Source: Stenogyne calaminthoides
Taxonomy: Eukaryota; Streptophyta; Magnoliopsida; Lamiales; Lamiaceae
Assembly: GCA_037126765.1 (NCBI GenBank)
Contig: JBBCBC010000037.1
Span: 8,809,263 to 8,873,262 of the forward strand
DNA length: 64,000 nt
Direction of reading: 5' to 3'
Shown: one piece after another, positions 1-11,100 of the stretch
Layout of the letters: every line of letters starts with the position of its first letter
How positions within the stretch are numbered: position 1 is the first letter of the stretch
Translations under genes and position numbers: made by a program
The notes under the pieces: model-generated
What the model was told of the DNA's origin: nothing
The model's database searches: none
The model's input: the letters and a program-made list of their open reading frames with translations, nothing else

Positions 1-3000
1 AGCTAAGAGGTCCAACACTTTTTCAAATACTCTTAAGTCCAAAAATTAACAGTAAAAAACCCCAACTACCCATTCCTTTACATGAAATAAACGCTTAATT
101 AAATAATAAATGTACACTTTCTTTCTCCCCTTATTATTTTTCACCGTTAGTTTTCAAATCTTGTTCTCTCTCTCTCTCTTTTCTCTCTCTCTCTAACCAG
201 AGAAACCCACCTCCTCCTTTAGCAAGTTTTCCGGCGTCGTAGCAGAAACCCACCACCACCACCAGCTCTGCGCCATAGCTCCGCCGTTGAAACAGAAACA
301 CACACCACCATGAAGCGAAGCAGATGTGACGAGACCGGGCAGCCGTCGCGGTGGGGACGAAGACAACATTGTTTTCGTTTTTTAATTTTTATTTTTAGAT
401 CTTCTATTTTGGTGTTGTATTTTTGAGATTGTAGATTGTCGACTTGTGTGACTTGTGGATTATTTTATTTCTGAAATTGTAGATTTACAGATTTTGAAGT
501 TATTTTTATTGGGATTTGAGATATTATATATCTGTGCATGTTTTGTGTGTTTTATATTTGTAAATTTTTATTGTTATTCGAATTGCTTGAATCTGATGAA
601 ATTGTTGATTTTTCCGGTGAGGTGGGCGGGGGTGGCGGCTACGGAACGAAGGCGACTTGTGCGACGGAGAAGAAGGCCGAATGAGGACGAAGGCCGAATC
701 TGAACAGATCGATTTTAAATTTGACTACCAATGTTGATCAGATCTGGCCGAATCTGAACAGATCTACGAAGTGTGAAGGCTCGGCGCGAAAAACGATGTC
801 TCCGGTGGACGAAGGCAACGGGGACAAAGGTGTCGCTGTAAAGATTTGAAGTTTTAGCGTTTTGAATTTTTTTATTTTTTCAAATTTTCCTAAGAAGCCA
901 TTTGTTCGCTGGTGAGTAGAATCATTGATTCTCAAAATCACGATAATGATGGAAAAGATTAGGGCATAGAAATGATTGAGAAGATTTAGGCCAAAGAAAT
1001 TGTGGTTTATTTTTTAATTTGGTTTGCTAAATTTTGGTGCATTGTTTTGCATATTTTATTATAGATGGTGAATGGTTGGTTTTTTAAGATTTGAAGATTT
1101 AGTTTTGAAGATTTGGATTTATGGTCATGCATATATTCATGAATCCATGAATGAATCCATGAACTTGTGCATATTGACTCTCAAGTGTAAGAAGATCAAT
1201 TGTAGTAAGATAAGTGCCCTGTTAAATATCGAACCCAAAGGACTAGTAACAAAGTGTATCCCTAATTCTATAGTTTTACGCAATTATAGTGAAAAATCAA
1301 TAAAAGAGTTTGTTTATTATACTACCCGTTTAATTAAATTAAAAGCAATTAAATTACTAAAGCAAATAATTAATTTAAAATGATCAAATAAGAGAAAGGA
1401 GTGTTCGGGTATTTATCTTCATGCAAGACGCAACGTTGGTTTAATTAAACTCTTCTAAATTTCATCTCAGTTGATTGATAAGGGCAATCACAAAATTATA
1501 TAGACTTGTCCTGGATAAGACTTAAGTGAACGCGTTGATTAATTATAAATAATTAACTCCAAAAAACACATAAGATTGTGAGGATGAATATTTCTGTTTC
1601 CACTCGGGTAATATAGCATTTTCTAAGGTGTTCCCACCTGGGTAATAAGATCTAGACTTCCTATGTCCCTTCACAATTTACTTATACTACCATTCAAATA
1701 ATTATGTAGACTGATGGGGGTTCTAATGAATTTATCCAACTCTCGTTGCAATAAAAGCATAATTTACACAAGTGAATAATTGAGACTCAAATTCATAAAA
1801 TCAACATGCATACACAACTCTCATATATAATACACATGCATCAATTTATAAACTAAAAGAATAATTAAACACAAAGACATATAAAACCCATCAATCTAAT
1901 CTAATCAACCTTCAATCAATATAGAAGAAATCTAATTAAAACCATTGTTTAATCCTACATGATTCAAAATACCCAAACACAAATAAGACTACTCCATAGC
2001 TTGAGAAATCAAAGCTGTGAAATAGATGAAAGACATAATTAAAATAAAATTACTGAAATTAAAAAGATGTCACCTTGAAAGGTCTTCAAGAATTCAAAAA
2101 CATAAGAATAAATAATCCATGCATAAATTAAACCCTAGGGTTCTAAGCTGTGATATGTCTGAGGTGTGAGGTATGATGTATGTTGTGTCTAGAGAATAGA
2201 GGACATACATACATATATATATATATATATGTGTGTGTAAAAACCCCTAGATGATGAATAAAACTAAAATCTCCTCGTGAAAATCTGCTGAAATTTTCTA
2301 GATTTGGGAATAAAATCTGTTGAGATTTGCTATTTTTCTTTTTGATCACGGTTTCTCTAAGTAGATGGGCTAAACAAATTATTCAATTCTTTTCCACTTG
2401 GGCCTACTATTTTCTTGTATTGGGACGCGAGTTTTGGGCTCGAAATTTATTTTTGCGAGTGTCTCTAATCCGTCAAGGTCACTAATTTTTTGTTTAGCTC
2501 ATAATTTGAGAACTTCTAAAACTCCGATTGACTCGATTCTTTTTTCATAGCGATCCTCTTTTCGACGTGCTTCTAATGGTTGAATTCTCTTATTCAGTAT
2601 CCTTGTATATCAGAACAGTTTTTCATCAACTTTTGCTCATTTTTTCATGTTTCCTACACACTTCATTACATACTCAAACAAATGAGATTAATAGCACTTT
2701 TAATAGCAAATGAGATCAAAATCACATCCAAAATAAATATTTGTAAGCAAATAAAAGCACGATTTTAATGCAATTATGACCCTAATCACATTTTTTTTTG
2801 CATATGTTCACTCGTGCATATATTCATGAATCCATGAACTTGTGCATTTTTTTTTTTGCACATGTCGAAATATAAAAAATGAATCTCAATGTAATTTATA
2901 AATTTAGATATTTAATTATTGTAATTTATCTTTTTGAATGTAATTTTATAAATTTAGATATGCAAATTATTGTAAATTTCTTTTACATATATAATTTTTA

Positions 3001-4106
3001 AAGTGTAAATGAATAAAGATAAATGCATATCTTTATATTTTTAGTCTATACTTTTAAGAAAATATAAGAAACAAACAAGAGAAGATGAATGTATTAAAAA
3101 ATAAATTGGTGAAACAAAGGTGGGTGGAGGGCTGATGGGATGGGGACAAAACTTCTGCAGATGGAAGGGGTGATGGGGTGGCCGGTAAGACTTTTGCAGG
3201 TTTTTTTTTGTTACTAAAAGAAAGGCTAATAAAGTCTTTACATTACTCATTTTGCCTCCTAGTAATAAATAAATTTGCTTGCACCTATTAGTTATAGTAG
3301 GGACCAAAATGGACCCCTAAGTTTTTCACTCTTCTTTTACTATGTTAAATATTTTTTAAACATGCAACTTATTTATTAAAATATATGATTTATTTATATT
3401 AAAAAATATATTTGTTGTCACGACACAAATTGTGTATTTCAATGTAAATAAATTACCTGTTTAAAAAACGTTTGAATTGTAAGGTGTGCACAAAAAACCC
3501 TATTCTTTATCAATAACGAAATTGCTTACCAAATAATATCTCTTTGACCACAGAAAGAAGCTGTTAGAGGGCCCATTTCGGCCTCTTCCACATTTGTCTT
3601 ATTGCCTTATTGCCCTTCACACACCAAAACGTGTGCCTGCTTGACTGAAAGAAGTTGACCTTGTCAATGACCTAAAGTATTTGTGTGTTTTCTAGAATGC
3701 ATTCATTTACACAACCAACTTCTTATAACTTTGAAAAGTCATTTGTATATATATAATTTGAACTGAAAATGACACCAAAGATGCATGTCTTCACAACCTT
3801 ACAAACCACAATCCTCCAATTATCTCTCACATTAACAAGGACTGCAAATTTGGAGGACCCCTTATTCTTCAATACGTTCTACAAAATTCTTTTTTGCCTA
3901 ATAAAAAAAAACAAGGACTGCAAATTGCAAAGGAAAGAAAAAGACAAGTGAGTTAATACAAGAGTAGAACCAAGTCCAAGTTTTCTTCCTTGTTTGACTT
4001 GTAATAAGAATGTTCATCATCTGCATTTTGATCTTCAAAACCCCTTCTGCTTTCCATTAACAAACTCATCCATCTTTTCTGATTTTCATATTTTATAGTT
4101 CATATA
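1..4106. other. Non-coding, repeat-bearing region upstream of the armadillo gene
   Basis: I see no supportable gene in these 4.1 kb. A CT-rich tract lies near 165-195. GC-richer sequence around 200-360 and 610-830 looks like a decayed transposon or an untranslated leader. The phrase GGCCGAATCTGAACAGATC occurs twice (about 691 and 744). The 1.1-2.4 kb stretch is AT-rich; its wording around 1228 (TATCGAACCCAAAGGAC) recalls plant LTR sequences, but I could not delimit an element. A (TA)n run followed by TG repeats lies near 2213-2238. The short open frames here have no recognisable protein content. A TATATATAA stretch near 3750 could serve the downstream gene as a TATA box, unproven. Confidence 0.5.
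1128..2847. repeat. 33-bp direct repeats bounding a 1.64-kb segment
   Basis: The sequence TGCATATATTCATGAATCC, continuing into ATGAACTTGTGCAT, is present at 1128-1172 and again at 2815-2847. The left copy carries an extra 12-bp internal duplication (ATGAATCC plus ATGA). The 1.64 kb between them shows no clear LTRs, inverted termini or coding content. The direct repeats are much longer than ordinary transposon target duplications. Confidence 0.7.
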
Positions 4107-6879
4107 ATGGAGGTATCAGCTTCAGGCCAAGAGTTTGATTCATCAACCATTTACTCAAGATCATCATCTTCAATACACACGGAGGCTGTAACAGAATTCT
4201 CAGTCTTCATGGAAAAGCTCAATCCGATTCTAAGTGAGATGAAAGAAAGCGTCGAAATAACCGAGTTACCTGCTTTTCAGAAAGCAATCGACACACTGGA
4301 AACTGATTACAACCGTGCAAAATCAGTGGTGGATAGCCAAACTGTTGAATCTTCACCAGCTAAACACATAGAGTATCTCATTCAAAATCTTGGGCGATCG
4401 TTGGGGATGGTTCTATTCGCCAGCCATGAGGCGCCGATTTCCAACAAGCAGAGGATCGAGGCCCTGTGTAAAGAGATGATGAATGTGAGGTTCGATTTAA
4501 GTTCGGACCGTGATTCGGAGGAGTATGATGAGACAGAGGATGAAACAGAGGAAGATGAAACAGGGGTAAAAACAGGGGAGATAGTGGAGGAAGAAACAAG
4601 AATATTGACAGCTGATGATGCTATTTTGCTGATAAAATCTGGTAAGGAGGACAAATTCAAGAATGCCCTTTTGGTGTTTAGTGGATTCATCATGGATGGG
4701 ATGGTTCATGATGAAAAGATCGTCGATGAAGACGTGGTGAAAATGTTATCCAGTCGATTGGGTTCGTGTGATGGAAGTGAGAGGGTGGTCATTATTCGGA
4801 TACTAAGGTATCTTATTCAACAGAATGATGAACACAAGGTATGTTTTTTCAGATCAGTCTGACAAGAAATTGCATTTACTTTTAATTTGAGTTACATTTT
4901 CTCAAAGTGTGCAGGAAAAGATGAAGGATTTGGAGTTTTTATCAGCTTTAGTGAAGTCACTAGCGGGGGACGCGGAGGAGCAAAGGGTGGCCGTCGGGCT
5001 TCTGCTGAGCCTATCGAATGATAGAGAAGTTAGACGACGAATGGGGGGAATACAAGGTTGTATTTTGATGTTGGTTGCAATCTTGAATGGAATTGATGAT
5101 CAAGAAGCTTCAAATGATGCAAAAATGCTGTTAAATTCTATGTCAAGCAACACTCAGCATGCTCTTCATATGACTGAGGCCGGCTACTTCAAGCCTTTGA
5201 TCAAATATCTCAAACAAGGTAACTTTATTTTAGAGCAATCAATACTATCAAACTAATACCTTTTAGTAAAACAACTAATACTTTTCCGTAAAACAACTAA
5301 TACCTTTTAGTAAAATAACAGATACTTTTCAGTAAAAACACTAATACCTTTTAGAAAAGCAACTAATACCATTTAAAAATTCAAGTTCTGTTTGAAATCA
5401 TATTGGCTCATCAAGACGTTTTCAGGTTCAGAAATGAGTAAGGTTCTAATGGCAACTGCACTGTCAAGATTGGAACTAACTGACCAAAACAAAGCCTCCC
5501 TCGGAGAGGACGGGGCGATCGAGCCACTCGTTAACATGTTCAAAATGGGGAATCTTGAGGCGAAGCTCTCAGCATTAAGCGCGCTACAGACTCTATCCAA
5601 TTACAACCACAACATCCAACGTTTGATCGACTCAGGCATAGTAGTGGCCCTCCTACAGCTACTATTCTCCGTAACATCCGTTCTAATGACACTGAGAGAA
5701 CCAGCCTCAGCAATCCTAGCAAAAGTAGCCCAGTCGGAAAGCATACTCGTGAAACAAGATATCGCCCACCAGATGCTCTCCCTTCTCAATCTATCCAGCC
5801 CCGAAATCCAGAACAATCTGTTGGAAGCACTGAACAACATCGTGTCACATTCGAGTGCGTCTAAAGTCAGGAAGAGAATGAAAGATAATGGAGCAATTCA
5901 GCTTCTTTTACCCTTCTTTACAGAGAAAGATACACGAATTAGTACGGGTGCATTAAAATTGGTGTACGTTCTTTCGAAAGATATACAAGGAGAGCTCACA
6001 GAACAGCTGGATTATTCACATGTGCATACTATAGCAAACATAGTCTCAACAACAACATCAGACTGCAAAAAGACATCTGCCCTTGGAATCCTTTCCAATT
6101 TGCCAGTAAGTGACAAGAAAATCACTGATATACTCAAGAATGTGAATTTACTACCCTTGCTAGTTTCAACCACGAGTTTAGGCCGACTAAACTCAACTCC
6201 CACAGCAATGTGGCTGACCGAGAGCATTGCTGGCACGCTCGTCCGTTTCACCAATCCAAACGACAAAAGGCTGCAGCATTATTCCGCTGAAAACGGCATC
6301 ATTCCTCTGCTTCTCTACTTGTTGGGAAGCAATTCAGAAACTGCTAAATCCAAAGCAGCATTGAGTTTAGCTCAATTATCACAGAATTCATATAGCATGA
6401 GCAGATCAAGAAAATTGAAGTGGTTTTGTGGGCCCCCTTCTGCAGATTCTTTCTGTGAAGTTCATGATGGATACTGCACCGCGAAAAGCACCTTCTGTAT
6501 AGTCAAGGCAGGGGCGGTAACTCCATTGATACGAATTCTTGAAGGCTCGGAAAGGGGTGCAGATGAAGCGGTTCTCAGTTGCTTATCAACTCTGTTGCAG
6601 GATGAAATATGGGAGAGTGGATGCAGTTATCTTGTGAAAAAATCGGGCGTGGAAGGGATGATTAAGGTTGTGTCGTGTGGGAGCTTTAAGGCGCGAGAGA
6701 AAGGTCTTTGGATATTGGAAAGGATATTTCGAGTAGAAGCCTATAGAGATGAGTATGGTGAATCTGCACAAGTTGTGCTTATTGATCTTGCACAGAATGG
6801 AGATCCTATGCTTGCACCAGCTGTTGCTAAGGTTTTGGCACAGCTTGAACTCTTGCAAGTTCAATCTACTTACTTCTGA
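4107..6879 (+). CDS. Armadillo-repeat protein of the PUB43/44 (SAUL1) family, lacking a U-box
   Basis: Three exons fit: 4107-4838, 4915-5218 and 5426-6879, all with GT-AG introns, giving about 829 residues. Residues 25-125 resemble the helical N-terminal domain found before the U-box in many plant U-box proteins. Residues 133-164 are a strongly acidic linker. From about 170 to the end the protein is armadillo-type helical repeats. A cysteine-containing insert near residue 688 (CEVHDGYC, then TFCIVKAG) is a signature I recall from the SAUL1/PUB43/PUB44 C-terminus. Those relatives are E3 ubiquitin ligases linked to senescence and immunity. I find no U-box (no CPL...DPV-type segment) in the exons or just upstream, so ligase activity is not expected; an adaptor or decoy role is possible. 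Intron 2 carries a 22-bp repeat array. Confidence 0.85.
5251..5382 (+). repeat. Six tandem copies of a 22-bp unit in intron 2 of the armadillo gene
   Basis: Units start at 5251, 5273, 5295, 5317, 5339 and 5361, exactly 22 bp apart. The consensus begins AACTAATACCTTTTAGTAAA. The last unit runs into CCATTTAAAAA, the same junction seen beside the repeats at 43.9-44.0 kb and, inverted, at 24.5 and 45.9 kb. The array occupies most of the 207-bp intron and ends 43 bp before the 3' splice site. Confidence 0.9.
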
Positions 6880-8059
6880 AGACTATGCAAGTGATGAAAT
6901 TCCCCACCCCCTAATGTTTTGATTATTTGTTTGTGATAATTCATGTTTTGTATGTACTTTTTCGTCATCCTTTGAGGAAATGAAAGATGGCGGCATATAC
7001 CTGTTTTACATTCAAAACATAATAAGATTAAAATGTCAACCTCGCCTTAAAAGTCAGTAGATATGTGTTTTTTACATTGCCGTAAAAAGTTAGTTGTGAT
7101 GTTCTTGTTTTCCCACAAAAATATAATGACAATGGTCTTACTATCTTAGAGACGACATTCTCTTTTAAAATACGATTGAGTTGGGAGCTCCATCAGCGTG
7201 GGTCGTATGATAGAGCAGCTTAATTTCAGAGCCTCTGTTGGGTCGATAATATACCCTCTTTATCTTCTGCAGTGATGGTTTTCAGATACATTTTCATCTG
7301 TATAATTAGACCAACAATACTAAATTTAATTCAATCTGTTGTACCGACTCAAAATATATGAAACTAAAAGCTTATTAATGCATCAATCAAGCTCAACATA
7401 TCTAAATCTCTGACAATTTCTCTTTAACCTGTAGAAATCATCGAAAAATATAAATGAAATGTTAACATATAGCGTGTTCTCATCCAATTACTTGCCAAAA
7501 AGCTTCTAGTGGATATTTTTACATGTATTCAAATATATGCATGCACGCGCTCTATTCCAATGTTTAATAATGATATCGGTCTTATTTGCTATATTGCACG
7601 GTTCAATATTCAATAACATGGTAAGGAATTAAAATTTGCGAGTCTTTGACAGGTCAAGTGGGTCGCCTATTTATAGAAACTACTCCTATGAGTTGTTACA
7701 TATTTGTAAATGGGCAAATACCTGATGGTTTCGAGAAAACTCAGGTAATTTGTTGGCAATAACTCTATTAATACAGGAAAACTAGTAGTCGAAATAGCTA
7801 GCTAATATCAACTCGTCTTAATGGTTTTTAGGCAAATGAAATTACAAAATTGCTCTTTGAAATCACCTGGTTACAAATTGTGTGAAATGTATGGGGCAAG
7901 ATCTCCAATCTATCATTAATACATAATTAATACAATTCTTAGTTTCTGTGGGTCCAAAGGCTCATCTTCTAAAACATCATGAGCCTGTGCCCTGGATCTC
8001 ATTTTGAGCCTCCTCTTGTGCAGAAGCATCTACTTGTGCTGTATTATCCGACTTATCAG
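6880..8059. other. Intergenic region between convergent genes
   Basis: This holds the 3' flanks of the armadillo gene (+) and of AQR (-). I see no coding sequence. The stretch 7981-8059 contains what appears to be the former C-terminal coding sequence of AQR, now beyond its stop codon (see the tandem duplication at 8001-8149). Confidence 0.6.
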
Positions 8060-8149
8060 CTAACGAATCATTGTCATTTTGAGCTCCTCTTGTGCAGAAG
8101 CATCTACTTGTGCTCTATTATCCGGCTTATCAGCTAACGAATCGTTGTC
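8001..8149. repeat. 74/75-bp tandem duplication across the AQR stop codon
   Basis: Positions 8001-8075 and 8076-8149 are near-identical copies. They differ by two substitutions and one base: GAGCCTCC in the first, GAGCTCC in the second. Because the unit is not a multiple of three, the AQR frame (minus strand) enters the extra copy out of frame and meets TAG at 8060-8062. Confidence 0.9.
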
Positions 8150-11100
8150 ATCACCAGCTGTAGATGTATGCATATGATCAACATATGTCTCTCCATTTGC
8201 CATGCCATTTTCTTCAGAGTTATCAATCTCCATATTTCCACCTGAAAATTCATTCATCTGATGATGGCTCATCGCTCGTGCCTAACAAGAGATAAAATCA
8301 TCATCAGATTCACCAAATTAAAACTATGTCAACTCTTGCATATGGATTTAATAAGTTGCTGATAACAAGGAAAATGAATTGTAGGCATATATTCAGCATG
8401 AACAACAGAACAAGACAGTATAACTTTGTTGATCAATTGAATTCAGTCAAAGCACATCCCAAAAGCTGCTGCACACAGACTATTATAATAACGACGTCAT
8501 GATTGAAGGATAATTTACAATAATGCAAAGCCTTGACATTAAAGATCATCAGCTTTTTTTTTATCAGGACAAGATCATCAGCACTAATCATGTTGCCTTA
8601 GCAATACATCTGGGGACTAACTTAAAAGTATGATACATCACCGCAAAAAAATATTCAAATAAATCTTTTTTTTGTGTTTTTTACAGTATCAAGTATGAAT
8701 ATGAGAGTTCAGAACTAAGGTGCTGAGATTATGATACCCATGGTTTTTGCACAATACAAGATAGGCCTTATGGACAAGTTAGCTTCAAAGATAAACACAA
8801 ATGACGACCATACACTAGCAATTAGCAAATATTACATCTAATAAAAAAGGGAAAATCAAGTCATCTGAAAGCATATAAATCATAGTTAACATGAGAATAC
8901 CTGATACACCAGGTGCATCCTGTAATTTACTATATTCTCCATCTCTTCTGGTCCACTAATAAGTTGGACTGCTCCAGTGTCTTCAACAAGACGATCTGTA
9001 AGTGACGTGACCTCAGGCAAATTTAGAGCAAGGTGATCAGGCCTCTGAAGCAAAAGCTGGAACGTACGTTGTAGTTCATAGCATTGTTCAAAAAGAGAAC
9101 GTCGGCAGAAAACATAAAGTCCCAATCTAGCACGAGACATTGCAACTACCAATCTTCTCACGTCACGAAGGTGACCCACAAAGCGAGTACGGACGAGAGA
9201 TAGTAACACAAAATCGTTTTGTTGTCCCTGGAACTTGTCAACTGTAGCCACCTGCACTCAGAATCACCAAAGTAAGCAATGAACCAAGCATCAACCATTT
9301 GCGGTAGATAATTATTTCAGCAAATTGCAAGCTTAATTTACAGAAACATAAGTTACCTTGTGGGGAGGGCCAATGAAGTCATATGGTACACATCTCCTGT
9401 TAATAACATCGCGAATTAAGAGTTTCTGACCATTATATGTTGTCAGTATGGATATCTTGTTAGCTGGATATCCAAGCAATCGCATGTATATATAGACACT
9501 AACAAGGTACTCAGCCTCTCCTTCATTTTGATAGAACCAGGGAGAAGGAGCACTCTCACCTCTCCCATGGTAATCAGGAACATCTACCAACTGATAGTCA
9601 TATGAGAATCCAGCATTCGCCCTACGGAAGATATCATTCTCCCTAACAGAAGGAAGATCGCCAAGGTCTTTATATCTCCAATTGTAGAGTTTTGCCAAAT
9701 TGGGCCTAGCTCTTCCCTGGGCATTGAGCTCTATATAGGGAATCCCCAGACGCACAAATCTCGTGAAAAGACTTTGATCCATGTGGCTGTACTTCTGAAA
9801 AGCCATATTTTTCACAACAGGGGGAAGTTGGTGATGGTCACCAATCAATACACAACGTTTAAGCCGGGCATATCCATCTTCCTGCCTTTGGAGCAACATC
9901 GGTATGAAGGTCTCAATCTCCAAAATTTGGGCACTTTCTTCCATCAACAAGTTGTCATACTTAAAGCCCAAATGTAGAAAATCTTTCCTTTTAAGAGCTG
10001 CATGAGTGCAAGTCATAGCTACTATTTTTGCTTGCTTGGTCATAAGATAGTTCGATCTATCAACTGTTGACTTCAGCAACTCAAATGCCCTACACTCTTC
10101 AAGCTCCTGAAACATAGTTCTCAGGTGCTGGAAGCAACCCTTAGCAGCTCGCATGTCTTTTTCAAAGGACTCCCCTGAGAAAATTGGCTTTGGAGTATTA
10201 GAAAAGAACTCCTTGAACGGAAAACGGTCCTGGACAAAAGTCGGTTTATCTTCGTTCTGAGCACAAGCAGCTAAAAATTGTTCCCAGCGTGAGTACACAT
10301 GAAGCAACCAGAAATAACCGGCAGTTTCACAAGTATAACCTACATCCTCAGGCAGTTGTAGAGATCTTGCAAGGCGCTCCACTTCACTAAGGAGTTCCAA
10401 TCGCCGAACAAGCATGGCATTCACACGACCTTGGCGGCTAAAGTCTAGGTCAGTAGCCAATTCTTGCTCACCTTGACCAAGTCGAAGTAGATATCGAGCA
10501 GGAACATCCCTCTGAAATCAGGAACACAATTTCAAGTAAGAATGACACACGGAGACAAACAAGAACGATGGAGCTAGCTTATAGTAGCTACACATCAACC
10601 AACAAGTAATATCTTACCTCCATTATCTTTTCAAAAAGATCATTTAGAGCTTGATTTGAATGAGTAATTATCAAAGTTCTCTGAGAAGGGCAATTATGGT
10701 AAAGAACATTCAAGATTTGCACAGCTGTATCTGTCTTTCCTGTACCAGGTGGACCAACCACCATAGTTAAGCCAGGCTGAATACCAGAAATTATACATCC
10801 AACCTGAATAATAAGAAAAAGCACTAATTGAAATTTCAATTTTAGAAAGAAAAATATGGCATAAGTTCACAAAAACAGAGACTGCAGAAACTAGCTTTTC
10901 TTTTTCTTGTGAGATCCGAAAAAGAATGTCCCAGGTAACTATGTAGCTAACTGATTCAGAGATTATCATACTTCACAACAGGGTAGGAGACATCAAGCAT
11001 CAAGGCCAGTTGAATCACATTTATTCATGAGAGCCAAAAAAACCTATTATAAAATATGCAAAGAGTTGGAAGAAATCATAACCCTTAAAGAATCGTGTAA

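Noticed and set aside
1072..1383. 103-codon frame in the left flank
   Set aside because: AT-rich, low-complexity sequence at its start and no recognisable motif.
5251..5382. CRISPR-like array
   Set aside because: The units are directly tandem with no unique spacers, and the window is plant nuclear DNA.
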